Origin: CAWATZ01 sp963784995
GTDB taxonomy: Bacteria > Planctomycetota > Planctomycetia > Gemmatales > Gemmataceae
Length of the DNA: 64,000 nt
Direction: 5' to 3'
Assembly: GCA_963784995.1 (NCBI GenBank)
Contig: CAWATZ010000016.1
Location: 300,036 to 364,035 of the forward strand
Positions 18,357-27,025 of the stretch are shown piece by piece (the stretch's first letter is position 1; every line of letters starts with the position of its first letter). Under the pieces are notes generated by a model. The model was not told where the DNA came from. It saw only the letters and a program-made list of their open reading frames with translations, and searched no databases. The translations under genes were made by a program, and so were the position numbers.

Positions 18357-18824
18357 ATGATCCGTCCCGCCATGCCTGCCGACACGCCCCAGCTGCTGGA
18401 GCTGACCCAGTCCACCGGCGTTTTCAAGTCGCATGAGATCGAGGCCCTCGACGAGGTCCTCCAGGACTATTTTGCCCAGAATCAGAGGGAGAACCACGTC
18501 GCTGTGATCAGCATGGAGGGCGACAAGATCGCCGGCTACGCCTACTACGCCCCGGCCGCCATGACCGACCGCGCCTGGTATCTGTACTGGATCGCCGTCC
18601 AGCCGGGGCAGCAGGCCCGGGGCGTGGGAGCCCGGCTGCTCAAGTACGCCGAGGAGGACATCCGCAAGCGCAATGGCCGAATCCTGTTCATCGAGACCAG
18701 CGGGCTGCCCCATTACGAGAAGACCCGGCGCTTCTACCTCAAGAACGGCTACGAGGCGACGGGGACGTTGCGGGATTACTATGCCGACGGCGATGACATG
18801 GTGGTATTTCGCAAGCGGTTGTAA
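18357..18824 (+). CDS. GNAT-family N-acetyltransferase
   Basis: 155 residues from the ATG at 18357, preceded by CCAGGAGACCGCC. A longer frame from 18279 adds 26 unlikely residues. The GNAT core is clear: YLYWIAVQPGQQARGVGARL with the acetyl-CoA loop (Q/RxxGxG/A), ILFIETSGLPHYEKTRRFY and KNGYEATGTLRDYY. It acts in the cytoplasm on an unknown amine. It ends against the palindrome that separates it from convergent prfB. Confidence 0.9.
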   Translation: MIRPAMPADTPQLLELTQSTGVFKSHEIEALDEVLQDYFAQNQRENHVAVISMEGDKIAGYAYYAPAAMTDRAWYLYWIAVQPGQQARGVGARLLKYAEEDIRKRNGRILFIETSGLPHYEKTRRFYLKNGYEATGTLRDYYADGDDMVVFRKRL

Positions 18825-18913
18825 CTGCCGAGCCGCGCACGCAGCGCAGCGGAGTAAGCGGCCGTGTGGCAGGGCCGCTTACTCCGCTGCGCTGCGTGCG
18901 CGGCTCGGCAGTT
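18823..18913. repeat. GCCGAGCCGCGCACGCAGCG palindrome, likely bidirectional terminator
   Basis: About 91 bp with near-perfect arms (AACTGCCGAGCCGCGCACGC and its complement) around a GTGTGGCAG loop. It overlaps the stop of the GNAT gene and precedes the 3' end of convergent prfB. A broken-up relative forms the outer arms of 24870-25005. Confidence 0.88.
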
Positions 18914-18952
18914 GGATGCGCGAATGAAAGGACCCTGCGAAGCGCCTGCCGA

Positions 18953-20072
18953 TTACTTCCCTGCCTGCTGCTTGTGCTTGCGGTCGGCCTTCATCCGCAG
19001 GTAGGCCTGGATGAACTCATCCAGCTCGCCGTCCAGGACGTTATGCACCTGCGGCGTCTGGGCATCCGTGCGGGCATCCTTGGCCAGAGTGTACGGCTGC
19101 AGGACGTAATTGCGGATCTGGTAGCCCCAGGCCACCTCGCCCTTCTCGTCGTACAGCTTCTCCACCGCGGCCGTCTGTTTCTGCTCCTCCAGCGCATACA
19201 GCCGGGCCTTGAGCAGCTTCATGGCGTTGTCGGCGTTCTTGTGCTGGCTGCGCTCGGTCCGGCTCTCGGCCGCGATGCCGGTCGGTTTGTGGATGAAGCG
19301 GACGCCCGACTCGGTCTTGTTCTGGTGCTGGCCGCCCGGTCCGCCGCTGCGGAACGTCTGCCGTTCCAGGTCCTCCGGCCGGATCTCGATCTCGATGGTG
19401 CTATCGATCTCGGGGATCACGTCCACCGCCGCGAAGGAGGTCTGCCGGCGGGCGTTGGAGTCGAACGGACTGATCCGCACCAGCCGATGGACGCCGGCCT
19501 CGCTCTGGAGGTTGCCGTAGGCATAGGGGCCGATGACGCGCAGGGTCGCGCTGCGGATGCCGGCTTCCTCGTTGCGCAGCTCATCGACGATCTCGACCTC
19601 GTAGCCGTTGCGCTCGGCCCAGCGCGTGTACATGCGCATCAGCATCTGGGCCCAGTCGCAGGCTTCGGTGCCGCCGGCGCCCGCCTGGATGCGCAGATAG
19701 GTGTTGCTGCCGTCCTGGGGACCATCGAGCATGGCCTTCAGCTCGAAGGCCTCGACCGCTTTCTCGAAGCGCGGCAGTTGCTGCTCCAACTCGGCTTCGA
19801 GGCTGGCGTCCTCCTCGGCCAGTTCGGCCAGGGTGGTGATTTCCTCGCCTTGCGAGGCCAGCTCCTCGAAGGGTTTGAGAACGGCGTTGAGCGGTTTGAC
19901 CTGGCCGATGGTCTGCTGGGCCTTCTCTGGGTTGTCCCAGAAGTTGGTCGCGCCCATCTGCGCGTCCAGCTGATCGCGCAGTTTCTTTTTGCCGGCAACG
20001 TCAAAGACTGTCCCGCAGCTGAGTCAACCGGCTCACCACCTCATCGGTCCGACGGCGCAGTTCCGAATTCAT
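18953..20072 (-). CDS. prfB: Peptide chain release factor 2, with programmed +1 frameshift
   Basis: RF2 recognises UGA and UAA and releases the peptide. The first 23 codons (ATG at 20072, MNSELRRRTDEVVSRL...) end in CTT TGA C. A +1 shift continues with DVAGKKKLRDQL into MGATNFWDNPEKAQQ and the rest. Domains: a helical N-terminal domain, then RIQAGAGGTEACDWAQML, the codon-reading region and the catalytic GGQ in FRSGGPGGQHQNKTES. CGGGACAGT upstream of CTTTGAC can serve as the internal SD-like stimulator. With the shift, the length (~372 residues) is normal for RF2. The shift autoregulates RF2 levels in known bacteria. Confidence 0.96.
20000..20006 (-). promoter_or_regulatory. prfB: prfB recoding site CTTTGAC
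   Basis: The slippery CTT followed by TGA and C is the conserved +1 frameshift signal of bacterial prfB. Low RF2 lets the ribosome pause at UGA and slip. It should be annotated as recoding, not as an assembly error. Confidence 0.93.
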
Positions 20073-20097
20073 TGCATTCCTCGAAGTTCTTGGTTTA

Positions 20098-20214
20098 GCA
20101 CAAGCCCGAAGCGCCAGCGCCGGGACGTTCCCAGCGTTCGTGGTTTAACACAAGCCCGAAGCGCCAGCGCCGGGATGGTGCGAAGATCCCGGCGCTGGCG
20201 CTTCGGGCTTGTGT
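20098..20214. repeat. Compound ACAAGCCCGAAGCGCC repeat, direct plus inverted
   Basis: Two direct copies of ACAAGCCCGAAGCGCCAGCG (about 20099 and 20151), each preceded by GTGGTTTA-type sequence, and one inverted copy ending about 20213. The second and third form a hairpin. It occupies the space between prfB and the glycosyltransferase gene. Confidence 0.88.
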
Positions 20215-20280
20215 CCGGCACAGCGAGCCGGCTTCCTTCTTCAATGACAAGTATAGCAAGCATCCGGTTCAGGACACAAT

Positions 20281-21142
20281 TCACGATCGGGGCGTTCGGG
20301 GCGGGCCGAGGTCCGGACGCCAGAAGAGGCGCCGCACGTCGTTGGCCATCTGTCCAGGGGGCTCGGCGGCGGGCAGGGGCGGGATCGGGTTCTGCCGATC
20401 CCCGAGGGGAACGTCGTCGCTGAGGAGCAGGGTCAGGAAATTGGCCTTGGCCAGGATCTCGGCATGGACAAAACAGCCATCGGACTGCAGCGGCAGGTTT
20501 TGCAGGATCTCCCTTCGCAAGAGCCGGACCGGACAGGTAACGTCGCGGTTGCGGATGCCGAACAGGATCCGGCAGACCAGCCAGGTGCCCCAGCGACGCC
20601 AGCCGAGCCAGCCAGGCAGGGGTGCCGGCGCGGCATTGAACAGCACCCGGCAGACAATGCGGGTCAGGAACCCCGCGATCCGCCAGGGCCACGGGATGGG
20701 AACGCCGGCGTGGTAGGCCGTCGTCAGGTGGACGCTGTCAATCAACGGTTTGCGGTTGCTCGCCCTCCACGCCGGGGATCGGCTCGAACAGCAACCAGTT
20801 CAGATGGTTGGAGCGATAGCGGGGATCGCAAGGGACGTAGAACAGCAGCGGATGACAGGCCCGGGCCAGGCCGGACCGCAACGCCGCTCCCTGGCCCTGG
20901 TGCTTCTCATGACGCACCAGGATCAGCCGGGGAAACCGCTCGGCCAGGGCGGCGGCGCGCACGCCGGTCTGATCGGTGCTGCCGTCGTCCACCAGCAGCA
21001 GCTGGTAATCGCGCTTCAGGCCATCGAGATAATCCAGCCAGTGCCGCACGACCGGCTCCAGGTGGGCCTCGGCGTTGTGGGCCAGCAGGATCACGCTGAG
21101 AGCGGCCGAGGAAATCGGAGGCAGAGGAGGTAAGTCCGGCAT
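20281..21142 (-). pseudogene. Family 2 glycosyltransferase, one frameshift
   Basis: GT-A type glycosyltransferase. The N-terminal half has SVILLAHNAEAHLEPVV, the nucleotide-binding LLLVDDGSTDQTG, and HQGQGAALRSGL with the DxD region replaced by YVPCDPRYR. The C-terminal half (from IDSVHLTTAYHAGVP) has the RILFGIRNRDVTCPVRLLRR motif common in dolichyl-phosphate-mannose-synthase-like enzymes. The halves join by a shift near 20750. It is last in a minus-strand run with the ABC exporter and the GT83-like gene, so a role in making a lipid-linked or surface glycan is likely. Confidence 0.82.
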
Positions 21143-21166
21143 GCGGTGTCAATCAGGAGTCCTGGG

Positions 21167-22635
21167 TCATTGGCGACGAATGACCAGCCAAACCAGGGGT
21201 CGGTCGTGCCGGCCTTGCGCCAGGGTGGTGTTGCGAAGCACCTCTTCCAGGAGCAGGCCCGGCAGGCGTTGGCGGGCTTCCTCCAGCCACTCCGGCGGCA
21301 ACACGACGTGATGGCAGCCCGGCCGGGAGAGCCGTTCCGCCAGATGGGACCATTCTACAAGGATGGTCAGCGGCCGGCCCAGGTGAAAGGCCAGGGCGTG
21401 CGCCTCGGTGCGAAACAAGGTCACCTCGGCAGCGGGGCCCGCCTCGCGCCGGATGGCACCGGCAAAGCGCTGCGATTCGCGTGCCGGCTCCTGGCGCGGC
21501 AGGATCAGCTCGACGTAACCGAGCCAGCCCAGCGAGCAAACCAGGGCCGCGAGTCGGAACCAGCCGGGCAGGGCGGATCGCACTCCGGGCCAGGACGCCG
21601 GCCAGGAACAGGGCAGCTCCGGGATAGGCCGGCAAGAGATAATCGGCCCGCTTGAACCGGGAACACGACAGGATCGCGACCACGGTCAGCAACCAGACCA
21701 GACCCAGCCGGACCGTGGCCGACCGCCTCCAGCACCGTCTGCCCCACCACAGCGCCGGCGGCAGCAGCAAGGACCAGGGGAGAAAGCCGCGCAGCAGCTC
21801 CGGGCCGTAGAACCACCACGGATGCGCTCGCAGCTGGGAGCCGCCCAGGCCACGGGTGACGTTGTGATACCAGAGAAAGACCCGGAAAAACGCGCCCTCG
21901 GTGCGGACGTTGGCCGCCCAGTACCACGGCACCGTCAGCAGAGCGACCAGCGGCAGACCCCACCACCAGCCGGGCAAGGTCCAGCGCCGCTCGACCAGCC
22001 GCCAGAGCGAGCAGGACCGCGACGGGCAGCACCAGACCGATCGGGCCCTTGAGGAGCAGCCCGGCGGCGAGGGAGAGATAGCCCAGCAAGGGAAGCACCG
22101 TAGGGTGGGCCGAGCGCAGCGAGGCCCACCGCATACGTGGTGGGCCTCGCTGCGCTCGGCCCACCCTACAAATCCAGAACGCCCCAATCGCCACGCTCAC
22201 CGTCAACGTCAGCGGCATGTCAATCCGACCGGTCCGCGCCAGCCAGGTGAAATGAATCGCCGTCGCCAGCAGGACCACGGCCAGCACTGCTTCGCTCCTG
22301 CGTCTGGCAACCCCGCCGACCACGGCCAGGCAGCCCAGCGCCGCCAGCACGGCGGGCAGCCGAACGCTCCAGGCATCAACCACGCCGCCGCGCAGCCAGG
22401 CGATCCCTGCCACCAGCCAGTAATAGAGGGGAGGTTTTTGCAGTTCCGGCGTCTGATCGAACAGGCGCGGCACCAGCCAATCGTCGGAGTCCAGCAGGCT
22501 CTGGGCGTCCATCGCCGCCCGGGCCTCGTGGCTGCTCCACAGATCGCGGTCCGCCAGGCGGTGCCAGAACAGCAGGTAGAGGGCCAGCAGGCCGCAGCCG
22601 AGGATTCCGAAATGCCAGGGGGGCCTCACGCGCAT
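21167..22635 (-). pseudogene. ArnT/GT83-like membrane glycosyltransferase, frameshifted and carrying a repeat insertion
   Basis: Polytopic glycosyltransferase of the PMT/ArnT type, which moves a sugar from a polyprenyl phosphate to a lipid or protein on the outer face of the membrane. Recognisable segments are DLWSSHEARAAMDAQSLL, DWLVPRLF...LQKPPLYYWL and TWLARTGRIDMPL. The frame breaks near 21985 (into RRWTLPGWWWGLPLVALLTV) and near 21590 (into LPGWFRLAALVCSLGW). A palindrome at 22100-22169 is inserted in frame, adding VGRAQRGPPRMRWASLRSAH between two membrane helices. It starts inside the 3' end of the ABC exporter gene (10-bp overlap) and ends 24 bp before the GT2 gene. Confidence 0.82.
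22100..22169. repeat. GTAGGGTGGGCCGAGCGCAG palindrome inside the GT83-like gene
   Basis: Perfect arms of about 30 bp around CCGCATACGTGG. It is read in frame, and the two arms encode VGRAQRG and SLRSAHPT. It is a relative of 15868-15952. Confidence 0.92.
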
Positions 22636-24752
22636 AGCCGTTGCGATTGCGCCTCCTGGAGGCGCGCGTAGAGCGAACAGGTGGACCGCAGTTCGGGATC
22701 GGTGCCCATGGCAATGATCCGGCCCTGGTCCATGACCAGGATGCGGTCGGCAATCTTGAGCGTGTGCATCCGGTGGGTGATGATGAACGTGGTGCGGCCC
22801 TTGCAGAACTCGCTGAGGGCTTCGTGGATCTGGACGTCGATCATGGAGTCGGCGTTGCTGGTGAACTCGTCGAGGATCAGGATGCTGGGGTCGCGGAGGA
22901 TGGCGCGGGCCAGGGCCAGGCGCTGTTTCTCGCCGCCGGAGACACCCCGGCCGGCCTCGCCCAGTACGTGTTCGTAGCCGTCCTCCAGCTTCGAGATGAA
23001 GTCGTGAGCGCAGGCCCGCCGGGCCGCCTCCTCCACCTCTTCCCGCGTGGCCCCGCGAGCGCCATAAGCAATGTTGTTGTAGATCGTGTCGGCAAACAGG
23101 ATCGGTTCCTGGGTCACCAGACCGATCTGCTGCCGCAGGCTCCGCAGATGCACCGTGCGCAAGTCATGGCCGTCGATCAGCACGCTGCCGTGATTGGGAT
23201 CGTAAAAGCGGGGGATCAGACCCAGCAGTGTGGTCTTGCCGCAGCCATTGGGCCCCACCAGGGCAATGTTCTCGCCGGCCTGGACGGTGAAACTGACCTG
23301 ATCGAGGATCGGCTTGCCGGTCGGGTCGTAGGAGAAGCAGGCGTTGCGGAACTCCACGTAGGCCCGGCGTGGCGTGGCGTTGCCGCTTCGCACGGTAGCA
23401 GGCACGGTTTCGCTTGAGGCAGAAGCGGATGCGGCACCCCCGCTGACCGGGACTGGCTGATCCGGGAGGACGCAGCGTTCCAGCCGATGGCCGTCGCTGT
23501 TGGTGCGGACGCGGGGCTGGCGGTCGAGGTACTCGTAGATGCGGTCGGAGGCGGCACAGGCCGACTGGATGCGCGTGAAGACGCTGGACAGCTTGCGGAC
23601 CGGGTCGGCGACGGCGGCCAGCAGGACGTAGAGCTGCAGCAGCGTCTCGGCCTCCAGCGGCTGAGAAGTCATGCGCAGTCCGAACAGGTCGGTGTGTTTG
23701 CCCAGCACCAGGTACGAGCCGACCAGCAGGGCCCCGGCCACCGTCACCACGCCGAGCAATTCGATGATCGGACTGGTCAGGGCGTCGAGGTTGACCACCC
23801 TCTGCGACTTGTCGCAATAGTCCTTGGTCGCCGAGCAAAACCGCCGGCGTTCGTAGGGCTCCATTGTGAACGCCTTGACCACGCGGATGCCCTGGAACGA
23901 CTCTTGCAGGATCTTGTAAATGGACGACATGCGCTCCAGCACCCGGCGGGTCGCCTTCTTCATCAGCCGGCCCACCTTGCTCAGGACGAAGCCGGCGACG
24001 GGCACGATGACCAGGAACATCAGCGTCAGCTGCCAGCTGATCCAGCAGGCGATCAGGACGCAGCTGAGGGCCCGCAGCGGCTCGGCCACCACCTTGCCGA
24101 ACAGCGTCTTGAGGCCGGCCCCCAGCGATTCCATGTCGTTGGTGAAGCGGGCCATCAGTTCGCCGGTGCCCTTGTCGCTGAATTGCTCCACGTCCAGGTG
24201 GATGACGTTGCGATAAAAACGATTGCGCAGATCGTACAGCGAGCGGTTGACCACGCTGCCCACCAGGGACTCCTGGGCAAACTCGAAGAAGCACTTGATG
24301 GCCACGACCAGGACCACCAGGGCGACGACCACGGCCAGGGTGCGAAACGGGTCGGCCGGGAGCATGTAGACGTAGCGACGGGCCAGCTGGTAGCGGGCAT
24401 CCCGGGTCCGGGCCTGTTCCAGCTTGGAGGCAAAGCGTGCCAGTTTCAGCGACAGGTCGCGTTTCATTTGATCGACCTGTCTGTTGCCCGGCAGCCGCTC
24501 CAGTTCGTCGGCCTCCGCTTCCAGGGCGGCGATTTTTTGTTGCAGCGAATCGATGTCCCTCTGCACCGAAGCAATGCAGCCGTCGATCCACTGGTGCGGA
24601 CTGATCTCGGAGTGCAGCAGCTTGAGGACGGGGTATATCGACGTAAAGTTCATGCCCCAGAGCACGGCGGCCAGCAGCGCGCAGACCACCGAGGCGGCAA
24701 GGCGGCTGCGATAGGGCCAGGCGTGGCGCAGGGCACGGACAAAGTTTCTCAT
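22626..24752 (-). CDS. ABC exporter, fused membrane and ATPase domains, MsbA-like
   Basis: 708 residues, a half-transporter that works as a homodimer. Six membrane helices, with a long soluble coiled insert after helix 1 (about residues 45-125, rich in Glu/Arg/Leu). The intracellular-loop sequence is VNRSLYDLRNRFYRNVIHLD. NBD: Walker A ALVGPNGCGKTTLLG, Q-loop VTQEPILFADTIYNNIAYG, signature GVSGGEKQRLALARAIL, Walker B ILILDEFTSNAD (Phe in place of the usual Ala/Pro; catalytic Glu present), switch His in IITHRMHTLK. Extra residues (GNATPRRAYVEF) precede the NBD. First gene of a run with two glycosyltransferases, so export of a lipid-linked glycan or lipid is probable. Confidence 0.93.
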   Translation of the reverse strand: MRNFVRALRHAWPYRSRLAASVVCALLAAVLWGMNFTSIYPVLKLLHSEISPHQWIDGCIASVQRDIDSLQQKIAALEAEADELERLPGNRQVDQMKRDLSLKLARFASKLEQARTRDARYQLARRYVYMLPADPFRTLAVVVALVVLVVAIKCFFEFAQESLVGSVVNRSLYDLRNRFYRNVIHLDVEQFSDKGTGELMARFTNDMESLGAGLKTLFGKVVAEPLRALSCVLIACWISWQLTLMFLVIVPVAGFVLSKVGRLMKKATRRVLERMSSIYKILQESFQGIRVVKAFTMEPYERRRFCSATKDYCDKSQRVVNLDALTSPIIELLGVVTVAGALLVGSYLVLGKHTDLFGLRMTSQPLEAETLLQLYVLLAAVADPVRKLSSVFTRIQSACAASDRIYEYLDRQPRVRTNSDGHRLERCVLPDQPVPVSGGAASASASSETVPATVRSGNATPRRAYVEFRNACFSYDPTGKPILDQVSFTVQAGENIALVGPNGCGKTTLLGLIPRFYDPNHGSVLIDGHDLRTVHLRSLRQQIGLVTQEPILFADTIYNNIAYGARGATREEVEEAARRACAHDFISKLEDGYEHVLGEAGRGVSGGEKQRLALARAILRDPSILILDEFTSNADSMIDVQIHEALSEFCKGRTTFIITHRMHTLKIADRILVMDQGRIIAMGTDPELRSTCSLYARLQEAQSQRLCA

Positions 24753-24869
24753 GGTCTTTCCGTGACGTTCGGGCCGGGGATCAGACGGTGGACGGTCAAT
24801 CGGGGTGTGGCATGTTTAACAAATCCCCGCAGATGGGACAAGACGGGTTGAGAGGGCGGTGCCGCATTG

Positions 24870-25005
24870 GCCGAGCCGCGCACGCAGCGCAGCGGAGTAA
24901 CCCCCTGTTGTGGCACGGTCTCCTGACCGTGCCACGCCCCGTTGTGGCACGGTCAGGAGACCGTGCCACAACAGGGGGGCCGCGACAGGGCGGTGCGCGG
25001 CTCGG
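24870..25005. repeat. Nested palindromes: one repeat family inserted into another
   Basis: Outer arms CCGAGCCGCGCACGCAGCGC (24870) and the degenerate GGTGCGCGGCTCGG (to 25005) match the 18823 family. An inner, almost perfect palindrome at 24903-24978 (CCTGTTGTGGCACGGTCTCC and complement) interrupts the loop and itself contains smaller inverted GTGGCACGGT units. It lies in the 344-base gap between the ABC exporter start and murB. Outside the repeat only AT-poorer, featureless sequence is seen. Confidence 0.85.
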
Positions 25006-25096
25006 ACACTGCATCGCGACTCCATCGTCGGTTGACGGACTCCCGGCCGGCCCCTTATGATGGCGGCGCGAGCCCTGTTGCCGTGGAGAATCCGTC

Positions 25097-25975
25097 ATGG
25101 CCCCGCTGGAAGGCTTCAACGAGATCATCAAGAGGAACGAGCGGCTGGCCCCCTACACCTATCTCAAGTTAGGGGGCCCCGCCGAGATGCTGGCCCAGCC
25201 GCGTTCCCGCGAGGAACTCTCGGCCCTGGTGAAACAGTGTTCGGACGAGCGGATTCCGCTGCGCGTGCTGGGCAGCGGCTGCAACATGCTGGTGCGCGAC
25301 GAGGGGGTGCAGGGGCTGGTGCTGCGTCTGAGCGAGCCGGCCTTTCAGGAGGTGACCGTCGAGGGCAAGCGGGTCCGGGCCGGCACCGGCACGGCGGTCT
25401 CGACCGTGATCTCGGAATCGGCCCGGCACGGTCTGGCGGGGCTGGAAACGCTGGTCGGCATTCCGGGAACGGTGGGCGGCGCCTTGCGGACCAACGCCGG
25501 CGACCGCAGCGGCGACATCGGCCAGTTTGTCCGCCAGGTGGAAGTCCTCGACAGCCAGGGGCGGATCCAGGTGCGCGAGCGCGACGAGCTGCATTTCGGC
25601 GAGCATGCCAGCAACCTCGACGATCCGGTGCTGCTCTCGGTCGAGTTTGCCCTGGAACCCGATTTGGTCGATAGCATCGTCAAGCGGATGCGCAAGGCGT
25701 GGATTCTGCGCAAGGCCGCTCATCCCCTGAGCTTCCAGTCGGCCGGCCGGATCTTCAAGAACCCGCGCGGCCTCAATGCGGCGCCACTGATCGAGCGCGC
25801 CGGCCTGGCCCGCAAGCGCGTCGGCGGCGTCGAGGTCAGCGACCGCGACGCCAATTACTTCGTGATTCACCCGGGCGCCACCAGCCGGGACGTTCTCCGG
25901 CTGATCGACCTGGTCCGGTCGCAGGTGCTGGAACGGGACAAGGTCGAATTGGAGACGGAAATCACCATCTGGTAA
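25097..25975 (+). CDS. murB: UDP-N-acetylenolpyruvoylglucosamine reductase
   Basis: 292 residues. A flavoenzyme that uses NADPH to reduce UDP-GlcNAc-enolpyruvate to UDP-MurNAc, the second committed step of peptidoglycan synthesis, in the cytoplasm. FAD-binding segments: YTYLKLGGPAEMLAQPRS, VLGSGCNMLVRD, GLAGLETLVGIPGTVGGALR. The substrate domain carries SAGRIFKNPRG with the catalytic Ser and VSDRDANYFVIHPGATSRDV. The C-terminal Glu region is ELETEITIW. The gene stands before ftsQ, as in other division-and-wall clusters. It is notable because many planctomycetes have reduced or diverged wall gene sets. Confidence 0.96.
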   Translation: MAPLEGFNEIIKRNERLAPYTYLKLGGPAEMLAQPRSREELSALVKQCSDERIPLRVLGSGCNMLVRDEGVQGLVLRLSEPAFQEVTVEGKRVRAGTGTAVSTVISESARHGLAGLETLVGIPGTVGGALRTNAGDRSGDIGQFVRQVEVLDSQGRIQVRERDELHFGEHASNLDDPVLLSVEFALEPDLVDSIVKRMRKAWILRKAAHPLSFQSAGRIFKNPRGLNAAPLIERAGLARKRVGGVEVSDRDANYFVIHPGATSRDVLRLIDLVRSQVLERDKVELETEITIW

Positions 25976-25977
25976 AT

Positions 25978-26165
25978 CCTCAATCTTCAAGAAGAAGAGA
26001 AAGAGTAAGATGAAGATTAGGATTAGGAAGAGGATTAAGAGAAAGATTACGAGTAAGAGTAAGAAGGTCAGCCCCAGGGCGTCCTACTCTTGCTCTTGCT
26101 CTTACTCCTCTTCCTACTCTTAATCTTCATCTTACTCTTTCTCTTCTTCTTGAAGATTGAGGATT
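25978..26165. repeat. 188-bp purine/pyrimidine palindrome between murB and ftsQ
   Basis: Left arm almost wholly purine (GAAGAAGAGAAAGAGTAAGA...), right arm its near-complement (TCTTACTCTTTCTCTTCTTC), meeting around AAGGTCAGCCCCAGGGCG. An RNA copy would form a ~75-bp hairpin, and as DNA the arms could form triplex (H-DNA). It fills the gap before ftsQ and encodes a false hydrophobic extension (LLLLLLFLLLIF) if the upstream start at 26090 is used. Confidence 0.9.
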
Positions 26166-26179
26166 TCGGATTTCATGCG

Positions 26180-27025
26180 ATGGCTCTCTTTTCCTTTCTG
26201 CGTCGCTGGCTTTTCTGGAAGTGGGTGCTGCTGACGCTCGCCCCCTGTGGACTTGTCCTGGCCCTGCTCTTCGGCGTGGAGGCTCTCGGCCGCTGGACGC
26301 GTTCAGGATTGCGCGGCCACGAGCGGTTCCAGGTCGCCTTTGCCGAGATCGAATGCACGCCGCCGGCCAACCTGCCGCTGCCGGCTTTTCTCGGCGAGGT
26401 GCAGTCTCTCACCGGCTTGCCGGGCCAGCTCGACCTGCTCGGCAAGGACCTGCCGCAGGTTCTCTCGGCCGCCTTCCGTCAGCATCCCTGGGTGGAGGAA
26501 GTGGAGCGCGTCGAGGTGCTGCCCGGGCGAAAGGTGCGCGTGCAGCTGATTCATCGAACGCCGATCCTGGCAGTGGATCACGCCAACCAGACTCGCACCG
26601 TTGACCGCGAGGGCGTCCTGCTGCCCGCCACGGCTGCGACCGAAGGCCTGCCGCATTACTGCAGCCCGGTGCCGCCGCCCCGGGGTCCGCCGGGGATGGA
26701 ATGGGGCGACCCGACCCTCAAGTCGGCCGCCCAGACCATCGCCTTTCTGCGCCGGCAGCCGGACTTGCCGCGCTTCACCCAGGTGGAAAGCGCGGTGACC
26801 GGCCTGGTGCTGACCACCTCGGCCGGCTCGCGCGTCCTCTGGGGCGAACCCGCCGATGACGACAGCGCCCACCAATCCGCCGCCCGGAGGAAAGTCGAGT
26901 TCTTGCTCAACCACTGCCGGACGCACGGCAGCCTCGACCAGCCGGGATCCGGTGAACACGACTTGCGCCGGTTGGATGGCGTTCGGCCGATCACCAGCGA
27001 AACCGCGACTTCACCTCGGGATTGA
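26180..27025 (+). CDS. FtsQ/DivIB-like cell-division protein
   Basis: 281 residues from the ATG at 26180. One N-terminal membrane helix (WVLLTLAPCGLVLALLFGVEAL) follows a short cytoplasmic part. Then comes a POTRA-like domain (DLPQVLSAAFRQHPWVEEVERVEVLPGRKVRVQLIHRTPILAV), the hallmark of FtsQ, and a beta domain (TVDREGVLLPATA, VLWGEP). The frame from 26090 is rejected because its first 30 residues come from the palindrome. Adjacent to murB. In planctomycetes FtsZ is missing and ftsQ relatives are retained by some. The end overlaps the convergent dehydrogenase by 35 bp. Confidence 0.8.
   Translation: MALFSFLRRWLFWKWVLLTLAPCGLVLALLFGVEALGRWTRSGLRGHERFQVAFAEIECTPPANLPLPAFLGEVQSLTGLPGQLDLLGKDLPQVLSAAFRQHPWVEEVERVEVLPGRKVRVQLIHRTPILAVDHANQTRTVDREGVLLPATAATEGLPHYCSPVPPPRGPPGMEWGDPTLKSAAQTIAFLRRQPDLPRFTQVESAVTGLVLTTSAGSRVLWGEPADDDSAHQSAARRKVEFLLNHCRTHGSLDQPGSGEHDLRRLDGVRPITSETATSPRD

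Noticed and set aside
19957..20072. Reading the prfB 5' break as an assembly frameshift
   Set aside because: The exact CTTTGAC context and codon position are those of the conserved programmed site.
26090..26179. Upstream start adding a hydrophobic leader to FtsQ
   Set aside because: The leader LLLLLLFLLL is encoded by the palindrome, and a better ATG and true membrane helix follow at 26180.
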